Source of the DNA: Cloacimonetes bacterium SCGC AAA252-N17
GTDB taxonomy: Bacteria; Cloacimonadota; Cloacimonadia; JGIOTU-2
Direction: 5' to 3'
Assembly (NCBI GenBank): GCA_000404785.1
Contig: ASNI01000006.1
Coordinates: 1-64,000, forward strand
DNA length: 64,000 nucleotides
Made by a program: the position numbers and the translations under genes
Notes under the pieces: model-generated
Told to the model about the DNA's origin: nothing
Database searches by the model: none
The model's input: the letters and a program-made list of their open reading frames with translations, nothing else
Shown: one piece after another, positions 43,134 to 52,062 of the stretch
Layout: every line of letters starts with the position of its first letter
How positions within the stretch are numbered: the stretch's first letter is position 1

Positions 43134-43427
43134 ATGTCCAAAGAATTAATTATTCAGATCGTTATTAAGTGTGTTGATGAATATTTTGATTCTCAAGATA
43201 TTTCAGAATCTGCCAGTAAAAATACTGTGCTATTTGGAAACAAATCAATGCTCGATTCGATTGGTTTGGTAAGTGTTATTGTTGATATTGAATCAAAATT
43301 TTCAGATGATGATATTGAAATATCTCTAACTTCTGAAAAAGCAATGTCTCGCCGAAATAGCCCTTTCAGAACCATTTCAACTTTAGCTGAATTTATTAAA
43401 GAACAAATTGAGGGGAATGATGAATAA
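43134..43427 (+). CDS. Acyl carrier protein
   Basis: A 97-residue ACP-like protein. KSMLDSIGLVSVIVDIESKF near residues 37-56 holds the phosphopantetheine Ser in the D-S-I/L context. Acidic overall. Ribosome site TAGGAG at 43120. It precedes an SDR, an AMP-forming ligase and an acyltransferase, so it probably carries an acyl group destined for the polysaccharide and is not the fatty-acid ACP. Contains an unusual insert, KAMSRRNSPFRTI. Confidence 0.83.
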   Translation: MSKELIIQIVIKCVDEYFDSQDISESASKNTVLFGNKSMLDSIGLVSVIVDIESKFSDDDIEISLTSEKAMSRRNSPFRTISTLAEFIKEQIEGNDE

Positions 43428-44118
43428 AGTAATTGTAATAACAGGTTCAAGACAAGGTATTGGTCGATATTTAGCTGAGTACTACTTGAATAAAGGATTT
43501 GTTGTAATTGGCTGTGATCTTTTCGAAACCGACTTGGAGCATCTGAATTATGAACATTTCTGCCTAGATGTTGCAAATGAAAATGAAGTAAAGAAAATGG
43601 TCTCTAAAATTGCAAAGAAATATAAACGAATTGATTATCTTGTTAATAATGCAGGCATTGCTTCTATGAATCACAGTCTTTTAACACCACTATCCACTGT
43701 TGAGAAGGTTTTTAGAACTAATGTATTTGGCACATTTCTTTTTTGCCGTGAAGTAGCTAAAGTAATGATTAAAAACAAATTTGGTAGAATTATTAATTTT
43801 AGCTCAGTAGCAGTCCCACTTGATCTCGAAGGAGAAGCTATTTATGCTGCATCGAAATCTGCAATCGAGAAATTAACAACAATTTTATCAAAGGAATTTG
43901 GGAAAAATGGAATTACAGTAAATGCAATAGGACCTTCTCCAATTAGAACCGCACTACTAAAAAATGTGAATGAAACAAAACTAAATGATCTTCTTAAGCA
44001 ACAAGCAATATCCAAATTTGGTTCCTTTGAAGATGTTGCTAATGTTATTGATTTTTATATTTCAGAAAAAAGTGATATGATAACTGGACAAATAATTTAT
44101 TTGGGAGGAGTATTTTAA
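43420..44118 (+). CDS. SDR-family 3-oxoacyl reductase-like enzyme
   Basis: A 232-residue FabG-like SDR: ITGSRQGIGRYLAEYYLNKG, LVNNAGIAS, INFSSVAVP and YAASKSAIEKLTTIL. Start at 43420 or 43417 (ATGATG); GAGGGGA lies just upstream. Seven to ten bases overlap the ACP gene, and its stop overlaps the ligase start by one base, so it likely reduces the ACP-bound acyl group. Confidence 0.86.
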   Translation: MNKVIVITGSRQGIGRYLAEYYLNKGFVVIGCDLFETDLEHLNYEHFCLDVANENEVKKMVSKIAKKYKRIDYLVNNAGIASMNHSLLTPLSTVEKVFRTNVFGTFLFCREVAKVMIKNKFGRIINFSSVAVPLDLEGEAIYAASKSAIEKLTTILSKEFGKNGITVNAIGPSPIRTALLKNVNETKLNDLLKQQAISKFGSFEDVANVIDFYISEKSDMITGQIIYLGGVF

Positions 44119-45449
44119 TGTTTTTAGATTTCTTGTTTAATATTTTCGAAGAAAATAAAGAGAATAATGCTTTTTTCTGGCGGGGAGAGGAATTTACATA
44201 TGAATGGTTAAAGTCGCAAATTGTTAAGGCTCAGTCATTTTTGAAAAGACATGACATCAAATTTGGCGATGTTGCAGCAATCCGTTCTGATTTTAACCCA
44301 TTTTCGGTTGCATATTTAATAGCTTTAATTGAGAATGGGAATATAGTTGTTCCTATTAGTTTTGCTGTAAAAACGTTAGAAGAATTCTATGATATTGCAG
44401 AAGTAGAATCTGTGATTGAAATGAAAGAAGAAAAACCGACTGTAATGATAAGAAACATAAAACCATCTCATTCAACATTAATATACTTAAAAGAAAAAAA
44501 ACATCCAGGTTTGATTTTGTTTTCCTCAGGTTCAACTGGAAAAAGTAAAGCAGCTGTTCATGATTTTGTGCCATTGTTAGAAAAATTCAAAGTAAAAAGA
44601 AAATTATTAAAGACGATTACTTTTTTACTATTCGATCACATAGGTGGAGTTAATACTTTATTCTATATTTTATCTAATGCAGGAACAGTAATTTCAGTAG
44701 AAGACCGAAGCCCTGAAAATGTGTGCCTCATGATTGAAAAATATAAAGTTGAATTGTTACCGACATCACCGACTTTTATAAACATGATTTTGATGAGTAG
44801 AGCTTATGAAAAATATGATATTTCTTCCTTAAAAATGGTGACTTATGGAACAGAGTCAATGCAAGAACAAACATTGAAAACATTTCACAATCTTTTCCCA
44901 AATATAAGACTAAAACAAACCTATGGTCTTTCCGAACTTGGTATTCTACGCTCAAAATCGCGTTCTGACGACTCTCTATGGGTTAAAGTTGGTGGTGAGG
45001 ACTATGAAATAAAAGTAATTGATGATATTCTTTATATTAAGGCAAAAACGGCAATGTTGGGTTATCTAAATGCCCCATCCCCATTTGATGAAAATGGTTG
45101 GTTTAATACTCAAGATAAAGTTGAAGTTGATGGCGAGTGGATAAAGATCTTAGGAAGAGAAACTGATATAATAAATGTTGGTGGTCAGAAAGTATATCCC
45201 GTTGAAGTTGAATCAATACTTCTTGAAATGGATAATATAATTGACGTAACAGTTTATAGTAAAAAGAATCCAATTATGGGTAATGTCGTTGCAGCAAAGA
45301 TAAATTTACATAACGAAGAATCATCTGTGGAATTAAAGAAAAGAATAAGAAAATATTGTAAGGATAAATTAGAATCCTATAAAATTCCTATTTATATAGA
45401 AATTACACGGGAAAAGCAGATTTCAGGTAGATTTAAAAAAATACGATAA
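44118..45449 (+). CDS. AMP-binding acyl ligase
   Basis: A 443-residue adenylate-forming enzyme. ILFSSGSTGKSKAAVHDFVP near 133 is the ATP loop, TYGLSELGILRSKS near 270 the second core motif, WFNTQDKVEVDGEWIKILGR near 330 the hinge; NVGGQKVYPVEVESILLEMD follows. It would load an acid onto the ACP at 43134 through an acyl-adenylate. TAATG coupling to the SDR. The catalytic Lys region near the end (GRFKKIR) is present. Confidence 0.88.
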   Translation: MFLDFLFNIFEENKENNAFFWRGEEFTYEWLKSQIVKAQSFLKRHDIKFGDVAAIRSDFNPFSVAYLIALIENGNIVVPISFAVKTLEEFYDIAEVESVIEMKEEKPTVMIRNIKPSHSTLIYLKEKKHPGLILFSSGSTGKSKAAVHDFVPLLEKFKVKRKLLKTITFLLFDHIGGVNTLFYILSNAGTVISVEDRSPENVCLMIEKYKVELLPTSPTFINMILMSRAYEKYDISSLKMVTYGTESMQEQTLKTFHNLFPNIRLKQTYGLSELGILRSKSRSDDSLWVKVGGEDYEIKVIDDILYIKAKTAMLGYLNAPSPFDENGWFNTQDKVEVDGEWIKILGRETDIINVGGQKVYPVEVESILLEMDNIIDVTVYSKKNPIMGNVVAAKINLHNEESSVELKKRIRKYCKDKLESYKIPIYIEITREKQISGRFKKIR

Positions 45450-45462
45450 AGGGATGTTGGAA

Positions 45463-46221
45463 ATGAAAGGTAAAATATCATCAAAAGCTGTTATTGGTGA
45501 AAATGTTAGTATTGGTGAATATACAATTATTCATGATAATGTAATTATAGGTAATAACTCAATAATAGAAGATTTTTGTATACTAGGTTATCCAACAAAT
45601 CTATCAAACGAAAAACCTTTAATAATTGGAGAAGATTCTCATATAAGAAGCCATTGTGTTTTTTATGAAGGTTCCATATTAGGGAATAACTTGGTGACAG
45701 GTCATTCAGTTCTAGTAAGAGGAAATACTAAAGCTGGCAAATATTTACAAATCGGTAGTCAGAGTGAAATTGAGGGTGCTTGTCATATCGGTAACTATGT
45801 TAAAATACATACTGGAGTACAGATTTCAAAAAAAACAAAAATTGGAGATTTTGTTTGGTTATATCCCCACGTTCAATTTACAAACGATCCATTACCTCCA
45901 TCTATTTATTGTGAAGGTGTAATAATAAAAGATTTAGCAGTAATTGCTACTTCTTCATTATTGCTACCTGGCATCGTGGTTGGATTAGGTAGTTTTGTAG
46001 CTGCTGGTAGTTTAGTTAATTCTGATGTGCCAGATATTATGTGTGTATATGGAAATCCCGCTAAAACATTTGCTCGTATAGATCAACTTGTAAATTATAA
46101 ATACAAAATATCTAATCCGTGGCCAAAACATTTTAGAGATGGATATCCGGAAGAAAGTTTTCCATTAATGGATAAATTATTAAAAAGAATTGAGAACTTA
46201 ATAAAAGAAAAGAAAGATTAG
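45463..46221 (+). CDS. Hexapeptide acyltransferase
   Basis: A 252-residue left-handed beta-helix protein made of hexapeptide repeats: SSKAVIGENVSIGEYTIIHD, GEDSHIRSHCVFYEGSILGN, QIGSQSEIEGACHIGNYVKI, and the end VYGNPAKTFARI. It is the likely transferase that moves the ACP-bound acyl group to a sugar amine or hydroxyl. ATG at 45454 is an alternative start, but the spacing of TTGGA-like bases favours 45463. A helical tail of about 45 residues follows the helix. Confidence 0.84.
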   Translation: MKGKISSKAVIGENVSIGEYTIIHDNVIIGNNSIIEDFCILGYPTNLSNEKPLIIGEDSHIRSHCVFYEGSILGNNLVTGHSVLVRGNTKAGKYLQIGSQSEIEGACHIGNYVKIHTGVQISKKTKIGDFVWLYPHVQFTNDPLPPSIYCEGVIIKDLAVIATSSLLLPGIVVGLGSFVAAGSLVNSDVPDIMCVYGNPAKTFARIDQLVNYKYKISNPWPKHFRDGYPEESFPLMDKLLKRIENLIKEKKD

Positions 46222-46230
46222 GAGTGTATT

Positions 46231-47151
46231 ATGTACAATTTTATTGTAACTGGGGGATGTGGATTTATTGGGAGTCATTTTATTGAATTATTATTATCAA
46301 AAGGATATTCGGTTCTTAATATTGATAAAATGACCTATGTCTCATGGGATAATATTGGTTTTGAAAATTACAAGAATTACGATTTTTGGAAACAGGATAT
46401 TTGTGAAATTACTAATCTTCCAAAATCAGATTATCTAGTAAATTTTGCTGCAGAGAGTTTTGTGGATAATTCAATCGAAAATAGTGAAGTTTTTTTCAAA
46501 TCCAATGTCCAGGGTGTCCATAATTTACTTGAACATATTAGAATGAAAGCAAAATTTGATCGACCTGTTTTTGTTCAAATTAGCACTGATGAGGTTTATG
46601 GAGATACTGAAGATGGGAAATTTACAGAGAAAGATATATTGCGCCCAAGTAATCCATATTCGGCTACAAAAGCAGCAGCCGAAAAGTTCTTGATCGCATA
46701 CAATCGTACTTATGGAATTGATTATATTACTACTAGATGTAGCAACAATTATGGCAATCGCCAATATCCTGAAAAATTAATTCCCAAAACTATAGAAAGT
46801 GCGCTGAATAATCGTAAAATGACTATACAGGGGGATGGATCCTATATAAGATCATGGATTCACGTAAAAGATCATTGTGAAGCAATTTTGAGTTTAATAG
46901 AGAATAATTGTTATAATGAAATTTTTAATATATGCTCTGGTACTGAATTTTCAAATCTTGAAATTGTGAACATGGTTTTTGATGCTATGGGCATTCAACC
47001 GAATTTACAGTTTGTTGAAAATAGATGGGGACAAGATGTAAGGTATGCTATTTCAACAGAGAAGTTAAATAAAAGAATATCCTGGAAACCTAAATATGAT
47101 ATTAGAAAAAGTATGCATGAGATGATCAAATTTTATAAGGATCATAAATGA
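46231..47151 (+). CDS. NAD-dependent nucleotide-sugar 4,6-dehydratase
   Basis: A 306-residue extended SDR like dTDP-glucose 4,6-dehydratase: TGGCGFIGSHFIELLLSKGY, FAAESFVDNSIENSEVF, QISTDEVYGDTEDGKF, NPYSATKAAAEKFLIAYNRT and GNRQYPEKLIPKTIE. Shorter than most RmlB proteins. No rmlA gene is seen here, so whether the substrate is dTDP- or UDP-linked stays open. Ribosome site AGGAG at 46221. Confidence 0.86.
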   Translation: MYNFIVTGGCGFIGSHFIELLLSKGYSVLNIDKMTYVSWDNIGFENYKNYDFWKQDICEITNLPKSDYLVNFAAESFVDNSIENSEVFFKSNVQGVHNLLEHIRMKAKFDRPVFVQISTDEVYGDTEDGKFTEKDILRPSNPYSATKAAAEKFLIAYNRTYGIDYITTRCSNNYGNRQYPEKLIPKTIESALNNRKMTIQGDGSYIRSWIHVKDHCEAILSLIENNCYNEIFNICSGTEFSNLEIVNMVFDAMGIQPNLQFVENRWGQDVRYAISTEKLNKRISWKPKYDIRKSMHEMIKFYKDHK

Positions 47152-47549
47152 AATTAAATACAATCCCTAAGCATTCTGATCAAAGGGGTTTTTTAATAGA
47201 GTTTATTCGGGAAGATGAGAATTTATTAAATTTTAAAGGGCAAATATATGCATCAACTATCAGTCCTGGAGATATACGAGGAAATCATTATCATAACGAG
47301 AAAACAGAAATTTTCTGTGTTATGAAAGGTAAACTAAAAGTATTGGTTCAACAAATTGATTCAAACAAGATTAATGAGTATATATTAGACAGCAATAAAG
47401 ATGAATTAGATAGAATACTGGTGTCACCCAAATACGCTCATGCTTTTATTAATATTGGTAATGAAGAAGTAATTTTGTTGGCTTATGGTGATAAAGTTCA
47501 TGACCATGGCAATCCCGATCAGTATAAATTTATTATTTGTTCAAATTAA
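47148..47549 (+). CDS. Cupin-fold polysaccharide biosynthesis protein
   Basis: A 133-residue cupin. DIRGNHYHNEKTEIFCVMKG near residue 43 holds the His residues, and the protein resembles the C-terminal cupin of CapF/WbjC-type enzymes (PF14667) more than FdtA isomerases. It overlaps the dehydratase gene by 4 bases and probably acts on that enzyme's keto-sugar product as an epimerase, isomerase or dehydratase. Confidence 0.75.
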   Translation: MKLNTIPKHSDQRGFLIEFIREDENLLNFKGQIYASTISPGDIRGNHYHNEKTEIFCVMKGKLKVLVQQIDSNKINEYILDSNKDELDRILVSPKYAHAFINIGNEEVILLAYGDKVHDHGNPDQYKFIICSN

Positions 47550-48125
47550 AGATTTAATGATGAAGAATTACTAATGGATACATAATACACTCGACACCAC
47601 TTACTCCTTCCGAAGCTTCTCAGGCTGTGTGAAGATGATTTATTTAATTTATAACGACCCCCATCCCTTAACCCTTCCCCCTATCGAAGGGGAAGGGAAC
47701 TGCCTGCGGCAAAAGGAGATAGATTCTCCCCCTATTTAGGGGGAGTTAGAGGGGGTTGAGAAAATATCGAGCATTTCATCAGTTTTCACACAAGCTGTTT
47801 TGCTTCGGAAACTAATAGGATTTGAAGTGTTTGCTCCGGCATTGAAAGCTTCTACTTCGCTATTGAGAGAAGCAGAAGCTTCTGGAGTTAGCGTCTTCCG
47901 AAATGAAAAGTTCGGAAGGAGAAAATCAATATGTCAGGAATTTAATGTACTCATTAGTATATCTGTTGGTTCAACATATCTATATTGGATTTTGCATAGT
48001 TTTTTCCAAACCAAATCTTTCTAATAAATAAACAATAAAATTAAGAAAATGAGTATCTTAAAGAATAGATATATAATTAAAATCAGTGTTAATCAGTTTA
48101 ATCTGCGCAATCTGTGTTCTAAACA
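47550..48125. repeat. Intergenic repeat with inverted arms
   Basis: No gene in 576 bases. Inverted arms 47608-47633 (ttccgaagc...tgtgtgaa) and 47785-47810 (ttcacaca...gcttcggaa) match at about 20 of 26 positions. Between them are two G/C-rich hairpins: cccttccccctatcgaagggg near 47675-47699 and ctccccctatttagggggag at 47726-47745. Another hairpin, cttccgaa/ttcggaag, is at 47895-47918. An open frame over 47800-48024 consists of repeat DNA and is not called. Confidence 0.7.
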
Positions 48126-49238
48126 ATGAAAGTTAAATTTTTAGATTTAAAATCACAATATTTGTCAATCAAAGAAGAAATAGATAATGCAATTCAGAAT
48201 GTTTTATTGGATTCTGCATTTACTTCTGGTCCTTATGTAAGATCATTTGAAGATAATTTTGCAAAACGTCATACTGCTAAATATTGTGTTGCAGTTAATT
48301 CTGGGACTGCTGCCCTGCATGCCTCTTTAATGGCTTTGGATATCAAAGCTGGTGACGAAGTTATTGTTCCTGCCAATACTTTTTTTTCAACTCCTCTTTC
48401 AGTAACATTGACTGGAGCCACTCCAGTTTTTGTTGATTGTGAAAGCGATTATTTTAATATCGATGTAAATGAGATTGAAAATGCAATTACAGGTAAAACA
48501 AAAGCAATTATTGCAGTGCATCTTTATGGTCAACCATCACAAATAGATAAAATTAAAGCGATTGCAGATAAACATGGTTTATATCTAATTGAAGATTGTG
48601 CTCAAGCACATATTGCAAAGTATAAAGAAGGATTTGTCGGAAATTTTGGAAAATGTGGTTGTTTCAGTTTCTATTGTGGCAAAAACTTAGGTGCTTATGG
48701 CGAAGGCGGAGCGATTATTACTAATGATGAAACTCTATATGAAAAATTGTTAATGATTAGAAATATTGGTATGTCTCGAAAATACTATCATGATTTGATA
48801 GGTCATAATTACAGAATGTCAGGTATGCAAGGTGCAATCCTCGATGTTAAGTTGAAACATTTAGATGAATGGACTGATACACGCAGAAAAAATGCTGATT
48901 TGTACAGAAGATATTTAGCTGATTGCAGTGAGATAATATTACCAAATGAAATGGATAATATTAAGCACGTATATCATCTTTTTGTTATTAGAACTCAAAA
49001 GAGAGATAAGCTCATGCATTTCCTTGATAATAATCAAATACAAACCGGCATTCACTATCCAATACCTTGTCATCTGCAAAAAGCGTATGATTATTTAAAC
49101 TATAAAATAGGAGATTTCCTTATAACTGATAAATTGGCTAATGAAATAATTTCTCTTCCAATGTCTGAGCAATTAAAAGAAGAAGAAATTAGGTATGTCT
49201 CTTGGAAAATAAAGGAATTTTTTAGTAATAGAGTTTGA
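48126..49238 (+). CDS. DegT/DnrJ/EryC1 sugar aminotransferase
   Basis: A 370-residue PLP aminotransferase. The PLP lysine is in FYCGKNLGAYGEGGAIITND near residue 183; VNSGTAALHASLMALDIKAG, VPANTFFSTPLSVTLTGATP and HLYGQPSQIDKIK are family landmarks. The opening MKVKFLDLKSQYLSIKEEID resembles FdtB/QdtB-type enzymes that aminate dTDP-3-keto-6-deoxyhexose. Separated from the dehydratase/cupin pair by a repeat block, but functionally a fitting third enzyme. Confidence 0.87.
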   Translation: MKVKFLDLKSQYLSIKEEIDNAIQNVLLDSAFTSGPYVRSFEDNFAKRHTAKYCVAVNSGTAALHASLMALDIKAGDEVIVPANTFFSTPLSVTLTGATPVFVDCESDYFNIDVNEIENAITGKTKAIIAVHLYGQPSQIDKIKAIADKHGLYLIEDCAQAHIAKYKEGFVGNFGKCGCFSFYCGKNLGAYGEGGAIITNDETLYEKLLMIRNIGMSRKYYHDLIGHNYRMSGMQGAILDVKLKHLDEWTDTRRKNADLYRRYLADCSEIILPNEMDNIKHVYHLFVIRTQKRDKLMHFLDNNQIQTGIHYPIPCHLQKAYDYLNYKIGDFLITDKLANEIISLPMSEQLKEEEIRYVSWKIKEFFSNRV

Positions 49239-49340
49239 TCTGTGGTATATAGAAAATTGGACTTTCTGGCTTGATGTTAAAATTATTTTTATGACAGTAT
49301 TTAGCAGGCAATCTAAATTAAATGCGTTTTAATATATTTT

Positions 49341-49390
49341 AGTTTGGGGGTTTAGGAGTTTAGAGGTTTAGAGGGTTAGAGGTTTAGAAG
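49341..49390. repeat. Left arm: gtttagag tandem words
   Basis: Six degenerate copies of 'gtttagag/ggtttag' run up to the start of the broken four-helix-bundle gene at 49390. The complement (cttctaaac) recurs downstream at about 49817-49890. Confidence 0.75.
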
Positions 49391-49752
49391 TGCATACATA
49401 TTCATTTGAAAAACTTTAAGTATGGAAATTAGCAAAAGATTTTGTTATTAAAATTTACAGGATAACAGAGAAATTTCCAAAATCAGAAAAATTTGGAATA
49501 GTAGATCAAATAAGACGTTCTTCAGTTTCTGTACCTACCAATTTATCCGAGGGAAGTGGAAGGCAAACAGGAAGAGATAAAGCACATTTCACACAAATTG
49601 CTTATGGCAGCATAATGGAGTGCTTGAATCTATTAATTATTTCTCGTGATTTGGAGTATATTTCTCAAGATGAATTAGATGATTTAAGATCTGATATCGA
49701 AAGAATTACAAAGAAACTTTCAAATTTACGCCTATCACAACTAAACAACTAA
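49390..49752 (+). pseudogene. Four-helix-bundle gene with in-frame TAA
   Basis: Frame from GTG 49390: VHTYSFEKL, TAA at 49417-49419, then VWKLAKDFVIKIYRITEKFP, SKEKFGIVDQIRRSSVSVPT-like (EKFGIVDQIRRSSVSVPTNL), SEGSGRQTGRDKAHFTQIAY and an end at TAA 49750. All of the rest is intact and typical (about 120 residues; usual text at the stop is KLxVWxLA), so a single base change turned a sense codon to stop. A shortened protein from an internal start is not obvious. Confidence 0.75.
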
Positions 49753-49915
49753 GATAAGTTTAGAAGGTTAGGTGTGTAGAGTTTTATGTGTTTATTGGGT
49801 TAGAAGGTTATGGATTTTTTCTAAACTTCTAAACTTTTTTCCTAAACTTCTAAACTGTTTTTTCTAAACTTCTAAACTTTTTTTCTAAACTTCTATAACA
49901 AAAAAAAGAGCCATC
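49753..49915. repeat. Right arm: ttctaaac tandem words
   Basis: Four to five copies of 'tctaaacttctaaact' with T-runs between (49817-49895), complementary to the left arm at 49341-49390. Also 'agtttagaaggttaggtg' at 49757-49774. Confidence 0.75.
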
Positions 49916-51463
49916 ATGAAAAAACTCCTCTTAACAATAATAGTCTTAACAACCCTCACTACAATCTCCTTCGCAGACTATATCATCTCACCCAACGATC
50001 CCGTCTATTCATTTCTCGAAACAGCTCAAAACTTAGGTTATACAGAACAGTTAATATCTGTCTATCCCCAATATCATGATAAGGTCATTAATGACCTTAC
50101 TCAATTGCTATCATTGGATATTGCAGTAAGTTATAAGAAACTTGCTGAATATCATTTAAAAAGAATTTCGCTTATCACTTCTTATGGATTTGAGTCAGCA
50201 CTCTATCCGATAAAGAAAATTCCACAATCCTTCATCTCGATATTCAAGAATCGATCTCCGAAAAAAAGATTATTCCGATTTAAAAAAGGAGATACTGATC
50301 TATTTCTTTCCGGAATCATTGGAATAGATTATGATTTATTGAAATCAGATGCTGAAGATAAGCATCGTTTGCTAAAATATTATGGATTAGAGTTTGGTGG
50401 TAACATATCAGAGACTATTGGAATATTCTCTATATTCCGCAAAGGGCATTATACCTGCGATGCCTATTTTACTCGAGCGGATTCTGTACAACTCATTTCT
50501 GATAATTGGGAAAATCCTGAAAAGGTAGAGATTCAGACAGAGTGCTTTTTGCAAACAAATTTATTAGATTTTTCTATTGGATATGGAAATTTTCAGTTTG
50601 GTAATGCCATAACTTCTTCAATTATTCTCAACAAGGATATTTCACCTTTTCCTTATATAAAAGTTTCAAAACAGTTCGGTGATTTCTCATACATATCTTT
50701 ATATAGCCAATTAGTTCCGGATAGTCTGAAAGATGAAATAGAATATGAATCCAAATCCTATGCGCTACAAATGCTATCTTATCAAACCGATAAATTGTTC
50801 TTAGCCATTGGTGAATGCTCAATTTATGGTGACAGGAATTTTGATATTTCCTATTCCACACCCTTAATTATGTACAAGCTGGTAGATTTTGCAAATCAAT
50901 CCAGAGATAATGTAAATGCTTTTTTAATCACAAATTATTCTCCATTCAATGGTTTTCTTATTTATAATAATTTATTTATTGATGATGTAAAGTTGAGTAG
51001 ATTAACAACTAATGAATATTTGTCAGGATTCGCTGAACAGCTTGGAGTAAGTTATTCATTTGAAAAGTTACCATTAAATATCACTTTTGAAGGAACCGCT
51101 ATTGGACCGAGAACATATTGCCACCGCAGGGATTTAGTTTACAGTCATAGAAATCAATTACTCGGTTATCCGAATGGCTCTAATCAACTTAATCTTGCGA
51201 TTCAGGCTCAATATTTATTACCAGGTCTGGAATGTAAAGTGCTATATTCAAATATGCAGCAGGGCAGTATTAGTAATGATCCTTTCAAGCCGCAGCCCAA
51301 TACTAAATTCTTAGCTGGTGAAATCAGCAGGACACAAAATATTGTTGCTTCGATAAATTATAGTTTTACACCGGAATTGAAGTTTCATCTCAGATATGAA
51401 TATGAGAATACAGATGATAAGGTGAAGAATTATGTTTATTCGGGAATTGAGTTGAAATATTAG
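49916..51463 (+). CDS. Wzi-like outer-membrane beta-barrel
   Basis: A 515-residue exported protein: signal peptide LLLTIIVLTTLTTISFADYI, then SPNDPVYSFLETAQNLGY as in capsule-assembly Wzi family proteins, and many alternating strands from residue 120 to the end (FLSGIIGIDYDLL, LDFSIGYGNFQFG, NIVASINYSFTPELKFHLRY) finishing in an aromatic, GIELKY. Wzi is a lectin that holds capsule at the cell surface. Assignment rests on fold pattern and locus. A decayed copy is at 57189. Confidence 0.78.
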   Translation: MKKLLLTIIVLTTLTTISFADYIISPNDPVYSFLETAQNLGYTEQLISVYPQYHDKVINDLTQLLSLDIAVSYKKLAEYHLKRISLITSYGFESALYPIKKIPQSFISIFKNRSPKKRLFRFKKGDTDLFLSGIIGIDYDLLKSDAEDKHRLLKYYGLEFGGNISETIGIFSIFRKGHYTCDAYFTRADSVQLISDNWENPEKVEIQTECFLQTNLLDFSIGYGNFQFGNAITSSIILNKDISPFPYIKVSKQFGDFSYISLYSQLVPDSLKDEIEYESKSYALQMLSYQTDKLFLAIGECSIYGDRNFDISYSTPLIMYKLVDFANQSRDNVNAFLITNYSPFNGFLIYNNLFIDDVKLSRLTTNEYLSGFAEQLGVSYSFEKLPLNITFEGTAIGPRTYCHRRDLVYSHRNQLLGYPNGSNQLNLAIQAQYLLPGLECKVLYSNMQQGSISNDPFKPQPNTKFLAGEISRTQNIVASINYSFTPELKFHLRYEYENTDDKVKNYVYSGIELKY

Positions 51464-51574
51464 ATGGGGGAAACGTTGAGAGAAAGAGACGTTGTGAAGG
51501 AGAGACTGGGGGACTTGGTGAAGGGGAGTTTGGACTAATAGGCGGTAGGGTGATAAGGCGAAAAATAGAGTATT
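51464..51574. repeat. Purine-rich arm before a four-helix gene
   Basis: Words such as 'gttgagagaaagagac' and 'gagagactgggggacttggtg' fill this stretch. Downstream of the gene, 'ttctctctatctctaagtctctt' near 51984-52009 is roughly complementary. Pairing is weaker than at the other copies. Confidence 0.5.
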
Positions 51575-51946
51575 ATGAAAATAAGAACGCATAAAGATCT
51601 TGTAGTTTATCAATTAGCTTTTGATGCAGCAATGGAAATATTTGAAATTACAAAATTATTTCCTAAAGAAGAACGATATTCTTTAGTTGATCAAATGCGC
51701 AGAAGTTCTCGTTCTGTAGCAGCAAATATTGCAGAAGCTTTTAGGAAAAGAAAGTATCCAAAAGCTTTTATATCAAAATTATCAGATAGCGAATCTGAAG
51801 CTGCAGAAACTCAGGTGTGGTTAGAATTTACTTTGAAATGCAGATATATTGATGAAATTACATTTGATGATTTGTTTAATAATTATGATCATATAATTGG
51901 CAAACTTGTAAATATGAGTAGAGAGCCACAGAATTGGAGCATATGA
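51575..51946 (+). CDS. Four-helix-bundle protein (23S rRNA IVS-type)
   Basis: A 123-residue protein: KIRTHKDLVVYQLAFDAAME, EERYSLVDQMRRSSRSVAAN and IAEAFRKRKYPKAFISKLSD are the family motifs. Close in sequence and identical in length to the protein at 53703; together they bracket the nucleotide-sugar dehydrogenase. Function unknown. Ribosome site is weak. Confidence 0.88.
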   Translation: MKIRTHKDLVVYQLAFDAAMEIFEITKLFPKEERYSLVDQMRRSSRSVAANIAEAFRKRKYPKAFISKLSDSESEAAETQVWLEFTLKCRYIDEITFDDLFNNYDHIIGKLVNMSREPQNWSI

Positions 51947-52062
51947 AATTTCAAGGCAGTCAATGATTTCTCACATTCTCTCTATCTCTAAGTCTCTTAT
52001 TCGTTTAAATATCTTTGAACAATGTAAATAATCTAATAAACAAAATAAATTGAGGTTTACAT

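Noticed and set aside
47800..48024. 74-codon plus-strand frame after the hairpin element
   Set aside because: Non-ATG start, composed of repeat arms and hairpins; no recognisable protein features.
20816..49419. Recoding of TAA as a sense codon, suggested by two in-frame TAA codons (20816 and 49417) in otherwise intact genes
   Set aside because: Nearly all other genes in the window end properly at TAA, so reassignment is untenable; two separate mutations fit better.
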